This document shows positions 48,379-57,779 of a stretch of 64,000 nt of DNA, in pieces. The notes below the pieces were generated by a model. That model searched no databases, was not told the origin of the DNA, and was given only the letters and a program-made list of their open reading frames with translations. Position 1 is the stretch's first letter; every line of letters starts with the position of its first letter. The position numbers were made by a program, and so were the translations under genes. The stretch comes from Microbacterium sp. SORGH_AS_0888 (GTDB lineage: Bacteria > Actinomycetota > Actinomycetes > Actinomycetales > Microbacteriaceae), in the NCBI RefSeq assembly GCF_030818905.1, contig NZ_JAUTAZ010000001.1, positions 124,001 to 188,000 of the forward strand, written 5' to 3'.

Positions 48379-49365
48379 GTGGACATCGATCTCGGACTGC
48401 TTCGCACTGTCGAGCGCGAGAAGGAGATCCCCTTCGAAGAGCTCGTCGCGATCATCGAGCAGGCGATCATCACCGCGTACGCGAAGCACACGTCGCCCGA
48501 CGGGGAGCTTCCCCAGGGGGCGCGGGCCAAGCTCGACGTCAAGACCGGCCACGTGGCCGTCTTCGTGCCTCTCCTGGACGACGAGGGCCTCGTCATCGGC
48601 GAGGAGGAGTCGACGCCGGAGGGCTTCGGACGCATCGCCGCCTTCGCGGCCAAGCAGGTCATCAGCCAGCGGCTGCGCGACATCGCCGACGACGCCGTCC
48701 TGGGCGAGTTCCGCGGCAAGGAGGGCGACATCGTCGCCGGCATCATCCAGCAGGGTCCCAACCCGCGCATGGTGCACGTCGACCTCGGCTCCGTCGAGGC
48801 GATCCTGCCTCCGGAGGAGCAGGTGCCGGGCGAGGAGTACCGGCACGGCTCCCGCATCCGGGTGTACGTCACGTCCGTGTCGAAGGGCACGAAGGGGCCG
48901 TCGATCACTGTCTCCCGCACGCATCCTGGCCTCGTGCGCAAGCTCTTCGCGCTCGAGGTCCCCGAGATCGCGAGCGGCGTCGTCGAGATCGTGTCGCTCG
49001 CGCGCGAGGCCGGGCACCGCACCAAGATGGCGGTCCGCACCGCGGACCCCGCCATCAACGCGAAGGGTGCGTGCATCGGCGAGCTCGGACGTCGCGTGCG
49101 CGCGGTGACGGAGGAGCTCGGCGGCGAGAAGATCGACATCGTCGACTTCAACCCCGAGCTCGCGGCCTTCGTCGCGAACGCCCTCTCGCCCGCGAAGGTG
49201 ACCTCGAGCTTCGTCCTCGACCCCAAGATCAAGGCCGTGCGCGCTCTCGTGCCCGACTACCAGCTCTCGCTCGCGATCGGCAAGGAGGGGCAGAACGCCC
49301 GCCTCGCAGCCAAGCTCACGGGCGCGAAGATCGACATCCAGCCGGATTCCGTGCTCGAGGACTGA
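48379..49365 (+). CDS. nusA: Transcription termination/antitermination factor NusA
   Basis: NusA binds RNA polymerase and nascent RNA and modulates pausing, termination and antitermination. The 328-residue protein has the N-terminal domain, an S1 domain (residues ~110-180, GIIQQGPNPRMVHVDLGSVEAILPPEEQ) and two KH domains (ARE...RTKMAVRTADPAINAKGACIGELGRRV and SLAIGKEGQNARLAAKLTG). It lacks the acidic repeats found in E. coli. GTG 48379 has AGAGGGAGG just upstream. It starts the nusA-ylxR-infB-rbfA unit; rimP, often placed before nusA, is not here. Confidence 0.95.
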   Translation: MDIDLGLLRTVEREKEIPFEELVAIIEQAIITAYAKHTSPDGELPQGARAKLDVKTGHVAVFVPLLDDEGLVIGEEESTPEGFGRIAAFAAKQVISQRLRDIADDAVLGEFRGKEGDIVAGIIQQGPNPRMVHVDLGSVEAILPPEEQVPGEEYRHGSRIRVYVTSVSKGTKGPSITVSRTHPGLVRKLFALEVPEIASGVVEIVSLAREAGHRTKMAVRTADPAINAKGACIGELGRRVRAVTEELGGEKIDIVDFNPELAAFVANALSPAKVTSSFVLDPKIKAVRALVPDYQLSLAIGKEGQNARLAAKLTGAKIDIQPDSVLED

Positions 49366-49413
49366 TCGCGGCACGGGACGGTCGCGTCCGGAGAGACGCG
49401 ACGAGGGGGTAAG

Positions 49414-49686
49414 ATGGAACCCGTACGAACGTGCGTCGGATGTCGCACGCGTGCTCCCCGATCCGACCTCCTCAGGGTGGTCGCGCGCGAATCCCACCTC
49501 GTCATCGACGAGAGGGCCGTGCTCCCGGGGAGGGGCGCGTGGGTCCACCCGACGAGCGAGTGCCTGAGCGCCGCCTTGCGACGACGAGCTTTCGTGCGGG
49601 CATTGCGTGTGTCGGGTCCCCTCGACACGCAGACCATCGAGAAACGGCTGAACGGCTATGGACAAGAAGTGAACGGCTCGAAATGA
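49414..49686 (+). CDS. ylxR: YlxR family RNA-binding protein (DUF448)
   Basis: A 90-residue protein with the YlxR fold that binds nucleic acid or regulates genes in some bacteria. It starts MEPVRTCVGCRTRAPRSDLLRVV, has the GRGAWVHPTSECL signature and conserved Cys residues. It lies between nusA and infB as in most Gram-positive bacteria. A ribosome binding site GAGGGGG is just upstream of ATG 49414. Function in this genus is not known. Confidence 0.92.
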   Translation: MEPVRTCVGCRTRAPRSDLLRVVARESHLVIDERAVLPGRGAWVHPTSECLSAALRRRAFVRALRVSGPLDTQTIEKRLNGYGQEVNGSK

Positions 49687-49745
49687 GACCCGTCCGCGAC
49701 TGATCGGTCTGCCCTGTCCTGGGTAGGCCCGGAGACAGGAGAATT

Positions 49746-52520
49746 GTGGCAAACCCACGTGTGCACGAGATCGCTTCCGAGCTCGGCGTCGACAGCAAGG
49801 TCGCGCTCGCGAAGCTGAAGGAGCTCGGCGAGTACGTCAAGAGCCCGTCGTCGACGATCGCGCCCCCGGTGGCGCGTAAGCTCCGGCAGGCGCTCGAGGC
49901 AGAGGGCGGAGCGAAGACCGCCGACAAGCCGGCTGCGCCGGCCCCCCGTCCTGCCGGTCGACCCGGCCCCGCGCGTCCCGCGGCGCCCAGCGCCAAGCCC
50001 GGCCCCGCAGCGGCGCCCGCACCCGCAGCGCCTGCGGCGGCTCCCGCCGCAGCGGCACCCGCCGCGACCCCCGGCCCGGCACGTCCGGCCGCCCAGGCGC
50101 CCGCTCCCGCTCCCGCCCCTGCGGCGCAGGAGAAGGCCGCCGGCCCGCAGGCACCGACCCCCGCAGCGCCCTCGGCCACGCCGGGTGCGACCCCGCAGGC
50201 GCCGCGTCCGGGCGGCGCGCCGCGTCCGGGCAACAACCCGTTCGCGAGCGCCCAGGGCATGGGTCAGCGCCCGGCCGGGCCGCGTCCGGGCAACAACCCG
50301 TTCGCGAGCGCCCAGGGCATGGGGCAGCGCCCCACCCCGGGCAACATCCCTCGTCCGCAGGCTCCGCGCCCGGGTTCCCCGCGTCCGGGCGCACCGCGTC
50401 CCGGTGGCGCGGGTCGTCCCGGTGGCGGCGGTCGTCCGGGAGCGCCGTTCCAGCAGCGTTCGGGCGGTCCCGGCCGTCCCGGCGGCGGCGGAGTCGGCGC
50501 ACCGCGTCCCGGTGGGGCCGGTCCCGTCGCGGGTCGTCCCGGTGGCGGCCGCGGCCGCGGCCCGAACGGCGGCACGGCCGGCGCGTTCGGCAAGGGCGGC
50601 GGCAAGGCCAAGCAGCGCAAGTCGCGTCGGGCCAAGCGGCAAGAGTTCGAGATGCGGTCGGCGCCCGTCGTCGGCGGTGTGAACGTCCAGAAGGGCAACG
50701 GCGAGATCATCCGCCTGCGCCGCGGCGCCTCCATCGCCGACTTCGCCGACAAGCTCGAGGCCCTCAACGGCTACACCGTGCAGCCGGGAACGCTCGTGAC
50801 GATCCTCTTCAACCTCGGTGAGATGGCGACGGCGACCGAGTCGCTCGACGAGGCCACCTTCGAGGTGCTGGGCGCGGAGCTCGGCTACAAGATCCAGATG
50901 GTCTCGCCCGAGGACGAGGACAAGGAGCTCCTGGAGGGCTTCGGTCTCGACCTCGAGAAGGAGCTGGAGGAGGAGAGCGAGGACGACCTCGAGATCCGTC
51001 CGCCGGTCGTGACCGTCATGGGTCACGTCGACCACGGTAAGACGCGACTGCTCGACGCGATCCGACAGACCAACGTCGTCGCCGGCGAGGCGGGTGGCAT
51101 CACCCAGCACATCGGTGCGTACCAGGTCTGGACGGAGCACGACGGCATCGAGCGCGCCATCACGTTCATCGACACCCCCGGTCACGAGGCGTTCACCGCC
51201 ATGCGTGCCCGTGGCGCGCAGGTGACCGACATCGCGATCCTCGTGGTCGCGGCCGACGACGGCATCATGCCGCAGACGGTGGAGGCGCTGAACCACGCCC
51301 AGGCGGCGAACGTCCCCATCGTGGTCGCCGTCAACAAGGTCGACAAGCCCGAGGCGAACCCCGCCAAGGTGCGTCAGCAGCTCACCGAGTACGGCCTGGT
51401 GGCGGAGGAGTACGGCGGCGACGTCATGTTCGTCGACGTCTCGGCCCGCCAGGGAACCGGCATCCAGGACCTGCTGGATGCGGTGCTCCTCACCGCGGAC
51501 GCCGGGCTCGACCTCACGGCGAACCCGAACAAGGCGGCGCGTGGTGTGGCCATCGAGGCCAAGCTGGACAAGGGCCGCGGATCCGTCGCGACCGTGCTCA
51601 TCCAGTCCGGAACGCTCCGGGTCGGCGACGCGATCGTCGCCGGCACCGCCTACGGCCGTGTCCGCGCGATGATCGACGAGAACGGCGACGCCGTCGACGA
51701 GGCCGCGCCCTCGCGTCCGGTCCAGGTGCAGGGTCTGAACTCGGTGCCGCGCGCCGGCGACACCTTCATCGTGACCGAGGAGGACCGTACGGCCCGCCAG
51801 ATCGCGGAGAAGCGCGAGGCGGCGGAGCGCAACGCGCAGCTGGCGAAGGCCCGCAAGCGGATCTCGCTGGAGGACTTCACCCGCGCGCTCGAAGAGGGCA
51901 AGGTCGAGTCGCTCAACCTCATCATCAAGGGCGACGTGTCGGGTGCCGTCGAGGCGCTCGAGGAGTCGCTGCTCAAGATCGAGGTGGACGACAGCGTCCA
52001 GCTGCGGATCATCCACCGCGGTGTGGGTGCGATCACCGAGTCCGACGTCAACCTCGCCTCGATCGACAACGCGATCGTGATCGGCTTCAACGTCCGCCCG
52101 GACGCCAAGGCCCGCGAGCGGGCGTCGCGCGAGGGCGTCGACATCCGCTTCTACTCGGTCATCTACAACGCGATCGACGACGTCGAGCAGTCGCTCACGG
52201 GCATGCTCAAGCCGGAGTTCGAAGAGGTGCAGTCGGGTGTCGCCGAGATCCGCGAGGTGTTCCGCTCCTCGAAGTTCGGCAACATCGCGGGTGTCATCGT
52301 CCGCAGCGGCACGATCACGCGCAACGCGAAGGCGCGGGTCATCCGCGACGGTGTCGTGATCGCCGATGGCCTGGCCATCGAGTCGCTGCGCCGGTTCAAG
52401 GACGACGTCACCGAGGTGCGCACCGACTTCGAGGCCGGTATCGGCCTCGGCAAGTACAACGACATCCAGGTCGGTGACGAGATCGAGACGACCGAGATGG
52501 TCGAGAAGCCGCGCGGCTGA
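49746..52520 (+). CDS. infB: Translation initiation factor IF-2
   Basis: IF2 is the GTPase that brings fMet-tRNA to the ribosome. The 924-residue protein has an N-terminal helical part ([32 protein letters not shown]), a ~250-residue Pro/Ala/Gly-rich disordered region, the G domain (G1 GHVDHGKT at residues 426-433, G3 DTPGHEAF, G4 NKVDKP), and the domains binding initiator tRNA. The start GTG 49746 has AGGAG 6 nt upstream. Two direct copies of a 54-bp segment are in the disordered region. Confidence 0.96.
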   Translation: MANPRVHEIASELGVDSKVALAKLKELGEYVKSPSSTIAPPVARKLRQALEAEGGAKTADKPAAPAPRPAGRPGPARPAAPSAKPGPAAAPAPAAPAAAPAAAAPAATPGPARPAAQAPAPAPAPAAQEKAAGPQAPTPAAPSATPGATPQAPRPGGAPRPGNNPFASAQGMGQRPAGPRPGNNPFASAQGMGQRPTPGNIPRPQAPRPGSPRPGAPRPGGAGRPGGGGRPGAPFQQRSGGPGRPGGGGVGAPRPGGAGPVAGRPGGGRGRGPNGGTAGAFGKGGGKAKQRKSRRAKRQEFEMRSAPVVGGVNVQKGNGEIIRLRRGASIADFADKLEALNGYTVQPGTLVTILFNLGEMATATESLDEATFEVLGAELGYKIQMVSPEDEDKELLEGFGLDLEKELEEESEDDLEIRPPVVTVMGHVDHGKTRLLDAIRQTNVVAGEAGGITQHIGAYQVWTEHDGIERAITFIDTPGHEAFTAMRARGAQVTDIAILVVAADDGIMPQTVEALNHAQAANVPIVVAVNKVDKPEANPAKVRQQLTEYGLVAEEYGGDVMFVDVSARQGTGIQDLLDAVLLTADAGLDLTANPNKAARGVAIEAKLDKGRGSVATVLIQSGTLRVGDAIVAGTAYGRVRAMIDENGDAVDEAAPSRPVQVQGLNSVPRAGDTFIVTEEDRTARQIAEKREAAERNAQLAKARKRISLEDFTRALEEGKVESLNLIIKGDVSGAVEALEESLLKIEVDDSVQLRIIHRGVGAITESDVNLASIDNAIVIGFNVRPDAKARERASREGVDIRFYSVIYNAIDDVEQSLTGMLKPEFEEVQSGVAEIREVFRSSKFGNIAGVIVRSGTITRNAKARVIRDGVVIADGLAIESLRRFKDDVTEVRTDFEAGIGLGKYNDIQVGDEIETTEMVEKPRG
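50219..50332 (+). repeat. Two direct copies of a 54-bp segment in infB
   Basis: The segment around [17 protein letters not shown] at 50219-50272 is repeated at 50279-50332, offset by 60 bp, with one base different (GGGTCAG against GGGGCAG). Both keep the reading frame, which gives a doubled peptide in the low-complexity region. Confidence 0.9.
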
Positions 52521-52546
52521 GCGCAGGAACACGAAGGACGACAGAC

Positions 52547-52978
52547 ATGGCCAACGAGCGCCAGGCCCGGCTCGCCGATCGCATCAAGGTGCTGATCGCC
52601 GAGCGGCTCGAGAAGGGACTGCGTGACCCTCGCCTCGGCTTCGTGACGATCACGGATGTCCGGGTGACGGGTGACCTGCAGCACGCCTCCGTGTTCTACA
52701 CGGTGCTGGGCAGCGAGCAGGAGCGCAACGACACGGCCGAGGCCCTGCGGGCCGCGACCGGGATGCTGCGCAGCGAGGTCGGACGCAGGCTCGGCGTACG
52801 GCTCACGCCGACGCTGGAGTTCATCGCCGATGGGATCCCGGAGAACGCGGGACACATCGAGGACCTCCTGCGTGAGGCGCGCGAGCGCGATGAGCAGGTC
52901 GCCGGCCTCGCCGCCTCGGCGTCGTACGCCGGGGACGCCGATCCCTACGTCAAGGCCGTGGAGGCCGACGAGGACTGA
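52547..52978 (+). CDS. rbfA: Ribosome-binding factor A
   Basis: RbfA acts in 16S rRNA maturation and cold adaptation by binding the 30S subunit. The 143-residue protein has the family's KH-like core: RLADRIKVLIAERLEKGLRDPRLGFVTITDVRVTGDLQHASVFYTVLG, followed by LRTPTLEF-like RLGVRLTPTLEFIADG. It follows infB by 26 nt. The next common gene, truB, is not found; instead a hairpin and an XRE regulator follow. Confidence 0.94.
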   Translation: MANERQARLADRIKVLIAERLEKGLRDPRLGFVTITDVRVTGDLQHASVFYTVLGSEQERNDTAEALRAATGMLRSEVGRRLGVRLTPTLEFIADGIPENAGHIEDLLREARERDEQVAGLAASASYAGDADPYVKAVEADED

Positions 52979-52985
52979 CGAGCGC

Positions 52986-53028
52986 CGACAGAGGGGCCGC
53001 TCCGGGATTCCGGGCGGCCCCTCTGTCG
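52986..53028. terminator. Bidirectional terminator between rbfA and the XRE regulator
   Basis: CGACAGAGGGGCCGC at 52986-53000 and its perfect complement at 53014-53028 form a 15-bp stem with a 13-nt loop, 7 nt after the rbfA stop and 7 nt before the stop of the convergent minus-strand gene. It would end both transcripts. Confidence 0.8.
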
Positions 53029-53035
53029 TGTCCGA

Positions 53036-53668
53036 TCAGTGCGGGGAGTGGACGATGAGCCAACGCGCGACCACGGGCTCGTTCGACGTGTTGTGCAGGC
53101 GGTGCGGCCGGGAGCAGGGGTAGCTGATCGCGTCGCCGGCACGCAGGATGACGCGCTCGTCGTCGAAGTCGACGGTCAGCTCGCCCGACACCACCGTCCC
53201 GACCTCATAGCCCTCGTGGCGGAAGAAGCCGGGATCGGCGTGGGCGGTGGCGCCCGGCGGATAGGTGGACTCGAAATAGTCCACCCCCGGCGTCGCGATG
53301 GGGGAGATGCGGCGGAAGGTCACGCCGTCGTCGAGGACGATCGCATCCTCGTGCTCCGCACGGCGCAGGCCGAAGCTCTCGGGGGTCGCGGACGCCCTGC
53401 CCTCCGAGGGGTCGAAGACCGAGGTCAGCGGCACGTCCAGCTCGTCCGTGATGGCGATCAGTCGCGAGACGCTCGGCTGCATGACCCCGCGCTCGATCTG
53501 CGAGACCGCGCTCGGCGAGATGCCGAGGCGCCGCGCGAGGTCACGTGCCGACATGCCACGCGCGACACGCAGGGCACGCAGACGCTCGCCGACGGACTCG
53601 GGGCGTACGGCTCCCGGGGAGGAGGGGACATCCGGGGAGGTGTGATCGACGGTGCCCGCTCGGCTCAT
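53036..53668 (-). CDS. XRE-family regulator with C-terminal cupin domain
   Basis: A 210-residue DNA-binding protein: a helix-turn-helix of the Xre/cro type at residues ~25-75 (ERLRALRVARGMSARDLARRLGISPSAVSQIERGVMQPSVSRL) and a cupin sensor at ~130-205 (SYPPGATAHADPGFFRHEGYEVGTVVSGELTVDF, AGDAISYPCSRPHRLHN). Regulators of this layout usually govern a nearby transport or degradation gene. It is divergent from an NCS1 permease and both flank two identical-arm palindromes. ATG 53668 follows a TACGAT box by 7 nt. Confidence 0.9.
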   Translation of the reverse strand: MSRAGTVDHTSPDVPSSPGAVRPESVGERLRALRVARGMSARDLARRLGISPSAVSQIERGVMQPSVSRLIAITDELDVPLTSVFDPSEGRASATPESFGLRRAEHEDAIVLDDGVTFRRISPIATPGVDYFESTYPPGATAHADPGFFRHEGYEVGTVVSGELTVDFDDERVILRAGDAISYPCSRPHRLHNTSNEPVVARWLIVHSPH

Positions 53669-53675
53669 GACACAG

Positions 53676-53681
53676 ATCGTA
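53676..53681 (-). promoter_or_regulatory. Putative -10 box (TACGAT) for the XRE-cupin gene, leaderless
   Basis: On the minus strand TACGAT is followed by 7 nt and the ATG at 53668. Confidence 0.5.
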
Positions 53682-53725
53682 TCGCGCAGAGCTGTCGCGG
53701 TCCCGTCGTCGCACGATCCTCGGGT

Positions 53726-53743
53726 GTGAAGGTGCAACTTCAC
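53726..53743. promoter_or_regulatory. Palindromic operator, site 1
   Basis: GTGAAGGTGCAACTTCAC has 6-bp arms GTGAAG/CTTCAC with a 6-bp centre. An almost equal site with the same arms is 52 bp away. Likely bound by the XRE-cupin protein. Confidence 0.75.
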
Positions 53744-53777
53744 GTGACCGTTACATGAGCGAAATCGTGGGCCATGC

Positions 53778-53795
53778 GTGAAGTAATAACTTCAC
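53778..53795. promoter_or_regulatory. Palindromic operator, site 2
   Basis: GTGAAGTAATAACTTCAC has the same arms as site 1 and a different centre. The 52-bp separation of centres is five helical turns, so two dimers would lie on the same face of the DNA, allowing cooperation. Confidence 0.75.
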
Positions 53796-53874
53796 ATGAG
53801 AACCACCAGGCCACGGACACCACGTCGCGGTCCGCTCCCTCCGTCACCTCATCGGACATTCCTGGAAGGCAGTC

Positions 53875-55494
53875 ATGACCCCTCACACCCCGCCCTCGAC
53901 CGGTGTCTACGACATCGTCGAAGCCGCCGGCATGCCCATCGGCGCCGGCAACATGAAGCCGCAGTACGACGAGCGTCTCGCCAACGAGGACCTCGCCCCG
54001 CTGCGCAAGCAGAAGTGGAGCGCGTACAACATCTTCGCGTTCTGGATGAGCGACGTGCACTCGGTCGGCGGCTACGTCACTGCCGGATCGCTCTTCGCGC
54101 TCGGCCTGCAGAGCTGGCAGGTGCTCGTCGCGCTGCTGGTCGGCATCGTCATCGTCCAGTACTTCGCGAACCTCGTGGCCAAGCCCAGCCAGAAGACGGG
54201 GGTTCCCTATCCCGTCGTCAACCGGGCGATCTTCGGCATCCGCGGCGCCAACATCCCCGCCGTCATCCGCGGGCTCATCGCGATCGCCTGGTACGGCGTG
54301 CAGACCTTCCTCGCCGCCGAGTCGCTGAACATCGTGTTCCTGAAGTTCATCCCCGGCTCGGCCGCGCTGCTGGATGTCTCCTTCCTCGGGCTGTCGGCGC
54401 TCGGCTGGATCTCCTACGGCATCCTGTGGGTCGCCCAGTTCCTGCTGTTCTGGAACGGCATGGAGGTCATCCGGCGCTTCATCGACTTCGCCGGCCCCGC
54501 CGTCTACCTCGTGATGATCGTGCTCGCGGTGTACCTGGTCTCGCAGGCGGGCATCCAGAACATCTCGCTGAACCTGTCGACCAAGCAGCTCGACTTCTGG
54601 GGCTCGATCCCGGTCATGTTCGCCGCGATCGCGCTGGTCGTGTCGTACTTCTCCGGTCCGATGCTGAACTTCGGCGACTTCGCGCGGTACGGCAAGAGCT
54701 TCGCGGCCGTCAAGCGCGGCAACTTCTGGGGTCTGCCGATCAACTTCCTGTTCTTCTCGCTGCTGACGGTGATCACCGCGTCCGCGACCGTGCCCGTGTT
54801 CGGCGAGCTCATCACGGACCCGATCAAGACGGTCGAGGCGATCGACGGCTGGTTCGCGATCCTGCTGGGCGGGCTGACGTTCGTCACCGCGACCGTAGGC
54901 ATCAACATCGTCGCGAACTTCATCTCGCCCGCGTTCGACTTCTCCAACGTCGCGCCGAAGAAGATCTCCTGGCGGGCGGGCGGCATGATCGCCGCCGTGG
55001 GCTCCGTGTTCCTCACCCCGTGGAACTGGTACTCCAACGACGACGCGATCCACTACACGCTCGGTCTGCTCGGAGCGCTCATCGGTCCGCTCTTCGGCAT
55101 CCTCATCGCGGGCTACTACGTCGCGGGGCGTCAGCGCATCAAGACGGACGCGATGTTCACGATGGATCCGAACGGGCCGTACTGGTACCGCCGGGGCTTC
55201 AACCCGAACGCCATGAAGGCGCTGCTCGTCGCCGGCATCCCCGCCGTGTTCCTCGGTGTGTTCCCGAAGCTGTTCGCCGACATGGGGCTGTTCGACATCT
55301 CCTGGATCAGTGACTACAGCTGGTTCATCGGCTGCGGTCTCGGCTACGCCGCCTTCGTGCTCTTCGAACGTCTCGACCCGCAGGTGCCGACCTTCGAGGG
55401 CGAGACCGAGGGTGTGTCCGACGGCACGGCTCCGGTCGTCGTGGCGGCCGATGCGGCTCCGGAGCCGGCGACTGCGGGAGCCGTCACGTCGTGA
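53875..55494 (+). CDS. NCS1-family nucleobase/allantoin/hydantoin cation symporter
   Basis: A 539-residue permease with twelve hydrophobic segments. NCS1 family motifs are seen at the N-terminus: LAPLRKQKWSAYNIFAFWMSDVHSVGGYV, and VKRGNFWGLPINFLFFSLLTV in the middle. Substrates of the family are cytosine, uracil, allantoin, hydantoins and related compounds taken up with H+ or Na+. The racemase-like gene overlapped at its end (GTGA) suggests a hydantoin or allantoin substrate here. ATG 53875 has GGAAGG 7 nt upstream. Downstream of twin palindromes. Confidence 0.9.
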   Translation: MTPHTPPSTGVYDIVEAAGMPIGAGNMKPQYDERLANEDLAPLRKQKWSAYNIFAFWMSDVHSVGGYVTAGSLFALGLQSWQVLVALLVGIVIVQYFANLVAKPSQKTGVPYPVVNRAIFGIRGANIPAVIRGLIAIAWYGVQTFLAAESLNIVFLKFIPGSAALLDVSFLGLSALGWISYGILWVAQFLLFWNGMEVIRRFIDFAGPAVYLVMIVLAVYLVSQAGIQNISLNLSTKQLDFWGSIPVMFAAIALVVSYFSGPMLNFGDFARYGKSFAAVKRGNFWGLPINFLFFSLLTVITASATVPVFGELITDPIKTVEAIDGWFAILLGGLTFVTATVGINIVANFISPAFDFSNVAPKKISWRAGGMIAAVGSVFLTPWNWYSNDDAIHYTLGLLGALIGPLFGILIAGYYVAGRQRIKTDAMFTMDPNGPYWYRRGFNPNAMKALLVAGIPAVFLGVFPKLFADMGLFDISWISDYSWFIGCGLGYAAFVLFERLDPQVPTFEGETEGVSDGTAPVVVAADAAPEPATAGAVTS

Positions 55495-56234
55495 GGATCC
55501 TGCTGATCAATCCCAACACCTCCCGGGCGATGACCGCGAGCATCGCGGACGCCGCCCGGGAGGTGGCGGGCCCCGGCGTCGAGATCGCCGCCGTCTGCCC
55601 CGCACCGGGGGAGGGCCCGGACGCGGTGGAGAGCCACGTCGACGAGGTGGCCGCCGCTGCAGCGGTCGTCGAGCTCGTCCGTCGCGACCTCGCCCGTGGC
55701 GGCAGCGATGCCTACGTCATCGCGTGCTTCGGCGATCCCGGGCTCGATGCGGCCCGCGAGCTCGTCGACGTCCCGGTCATCGGCGTCGCCGAAGCCGCGA
55801 TGCACCTCGCCGCGATCGCGGGGCGGCGCTTCGCGATCGTGACGACGCTCGGTCGCACGCTGGGCCGCGCGCGCGACCTCGTCGCCCGCTACGGCATGGA
55901 GCAGGCGTGCGCGAGCTACCTCGCGGTGGAGATCCCCGTGCTCGCGCTCGAGGAGGCCAGCGCCGAGACCGTCGCCGCGATCGAGCGCGTCTGCGCGGTG
56001 GCCGTGGATGCGCCCCCGGGCGACGCGGCGGACGCGATCGTGCTGGGCTGCGCGGGGATGGCCGACCTGGCCGCCCGGCTGTCCGACCGGCTCGGCGCCC
56101 CCGTCGTCGACGGCGTCGCCGCGGCTGTCGGGATCGCGACCGGGATGCGGCGGATGCGGATGCGCGTCGCCGGCCGCGGGGAGTACGCGTCCCCGCCGGA
56201 GCGGACCACCCGCGCCCGCGAGGTCTGCTTCTGA
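55491..56234 (+). CDS. Aspartate/glutamate racemase superfamily protein, hydantoin racemase-like
   Basis: A 247-residue protein of the Asp/Glu/hydantoin racemase family. It starts MRILLINPNTS, the typical hydantoin/allantoin racemase N-terminus, with the first catalytic Cys in VIACFGDPGLD and the second in IVLGCAGMADL. Such enzymes interconvert stereoisomers of 5-substituted hydantoins or allantoin. Overlap of its GTG with the permease stop points to one operon. No hydantoinase or carbamoylase gene is seen in the window. Confidence 0.85.
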   Translation: MRILLINPNTSRAMTASIADAAREVAGPGVEIAAVCPAPGEGPDAVESHVDEVAAAAAVVELVRRDLARGGSDAYVIACFGDPGLDAARELVDVPVIGVAEAAMHLAAIAGRRFAIVTTLGRTLGRARDLVARYGMEQACASYLAVEIPVLALEEASAETVAAIERVCAVAVDAPPGDAADAIVLGCAGMADLAARLSDRLGAPVVDGVAAAVGIATGMRRMRMRVAGRGEYASPPERTTRAREVCF

Positions 56235-56249
56235 GCCCGCCGGCGGGGG

Positions 56250-57710
56250 CTACGCGTGCCGCTTCGGCTTCTGCACGAACAGCGTCTCGGTCTTCTCGAG
56301 CTCCATGCCCTTGGTCTCGGGGATCTTCCACGCGACGTAGACGAGCGAGAGGGCCGCGAACAGCGCATACATGCCGTAGGTCAGCGGCAGCGACCAGCCG
56401 GACATCGCCGGGAACGTCACCGTGATGAGGAAGTTCGCGATCCACTGGGCGGCCGCGGCCACGCCGAGCGCCTTGCCGCGGATGCGGCTGGGGAAGATCT
56501 CGCCGAGCAGCACCCAGACGAGCGGGCCCCAGGACGCGGCGAAGCCGACGACGAAGAGGTTCGCCGCGATCAGCGCGACGGGGCCCCATGCGCCCGGGAG
56601 GGTCACCTCGCCGTCGACCTTCTGCGCGAAGGCGAAGGCGAGCGCCATCGTGCCGAGCGACAGCGTCATGAGCGCGGAGCCGGTCAGCAGGATCGGCTTG
56701 CGCCCGACGCGGTCGACCAGCCAGATCGCGACGAGCGTCATGACGACGTTCGTGACGCTCGTGATCACGCTGATCAGGAGCGAGTTGCTCTCATCGAACC
56801 CGACGGCCCGCCACAGGGTCGTGGAGTAGTAGAAGATCACGTTGATGCCGACGAACTGCTGGAACACGGACAGGATGATGCCGACCCAGACGATCGGCTG
56901 CAGGCCCAGTGCCGGGCCGCGCAGGCTCGCCTTCTTCTGAGTGCGGTCCGCCTCCAGCGCGGCGGTGAGCTCCCGCATGGTCTGGTCGAGGTCGACCGCG
57001 GGGACGAGCCGCGTGAAGATCGCGCGCGCCTCTTCCGTGCGCCCCTTCGACAGCAGGTAGCGCGGCGACTCGGGCACCGTGAACGAGAGGATGCCGTAGA
57101 CCGCCGATGGGATGACGCCGACCAGGAACATCCACCGCCATGCCTCCATGCCCCACCACAGGGTCTCCGAGGCGCCGCCGGCGCTCGTGGCCAGCAGTGC
57201 GTCGGAGAGGAGGGCGCCGAAGATGCCGAGCGTGATCGCGAGCTGCTGCAGCGAGGCGAGTCCGCCGCGGATCTGGCGCGGCGCGATCTCGGCGATGTAG
57301 GCGGGCGCGACGACCGAGGCGATCCCGATGCCCAGACCGCTGAGCACGCGCCACACGATGAGGTCCGGGATGCTGAAGGTGAGGGCCGTGCCGATGGACG
57401 ACACGAAGAACAGGATGGCGCCGAGGAACATGACCCGAAGGCGTCCCCAGCGGTCCGACAGCGAGCCGGCCAGCATGGCGCCCACGGCGCAGCCGAGGAG
57501 CGCGACCGCCACCACGAAGCCCGTGAGGACATCGTTGCCGGGCATGTACGCGCCCTCGATCGAGTCGACCGCGCCATTGATGACGGAGGAGTCGAACCCG
57601 AAGAGGAACCCGCCGACGGCGGCGGCGACCGACAGTCCGACCGCCCGTCGCCCGTACGGGCTCCGAAGGGAGAACGTCCCGGTGGGAAGGGCCTCGTCTC
57701 TACTGTTCAC
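56250..57710 (-). CDS. MFS sugar porter
   Basis: A 486-residue major facilitator of the sugar porter subfamily with twelve membrane helices. The family signatures are present: GGFLFGFDSSVINGA in helix 1, DRWGRLRVM after helix 2, PESPRYLLSKGR in the central loop, DRVGRKP after helix 8 and PETKGMELEKTE at the end. The transported sugar cannot be told. GTG 57710 is the likely start; it is 8 nt after TAGTGT. Convergent with the racemase gene, 15 bp between the stops, with no clear terminator. Confidence 0.92.
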   Translation of the reverse strand: MNSRDEALPTGTFSLRSPYGRRAVGLSVAAAVGGFLFGFDSSVINGAVDSIEGAYMPGNDVLTGFVVAVALLGCAVGAMLAGSLSDRWGRLRVMFLGAILFFVSSIGTALTFSIPDLIVWRVLSGLGIGIASVVAPAYIAEIAPRQIRGGLASLQQLAITLGIFGALLSDALLATSAGGASETLWWGMEAWRWMFLVGVIPSAVYGILSFTVPESPRYLLSKGRTEEARAIFTRLVPAVDLDQTMRELTAALEADRTQKKASLRGPALGLQPIVWVGIILSVFQQFVGINVIFYYSTTLWRAVGFDESNSLLISVITSVTNVVMTLVAIWLVDRVGRKPILLTGSALMTLSLGTMALAFAFAQKVDGEVTLPGAWGPVALIAANLFVVGFAASWGPLVWVLLGEIFPSRIRGKALGVAAAAQWIANFLITVTFPAMSGWSLPLTYGMYALFAALSLVYVAWKIPETKGMELEKTETLFVQKPKRHA

Positions 57711-57718
57711 GATCGACC

Positions 57719-57724
57719 ACACTA
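57719..57724 (-). promoter_or_regulatory. Putative -10 box (TAGTGT) for the sugar porter gene, leaderless
   Basis: On the minus strand TAGTGT is followed by 8 nt and the GTG at 57710. The divergent ksgA box is 43 bp away. Confidence 0.45.
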
Positions 57725-57766
57725 GACCCGCCGGTGGGCCGGCGGCGGGCATTGACGCGTGCCCGA

Positions 57767-57772
57767 TACAGT
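57767..57772 (+). promoter_or_regulatory. Putative -10 box (TACAGT) for ksgA, leaderless
   Basis: TACAGT is followed by 7 nt and the ATG at 57780. Confidence 0.55.
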
Positions 57773-57779
57773 GACATGC

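Noticed and set aside
56235..56249. CCCGCCGGCGGG palindrome between the racemase and sugar porter stops
   Set aside because: It has no loop and may simply be a GC-rich junction; it is not convincing as a terminator.
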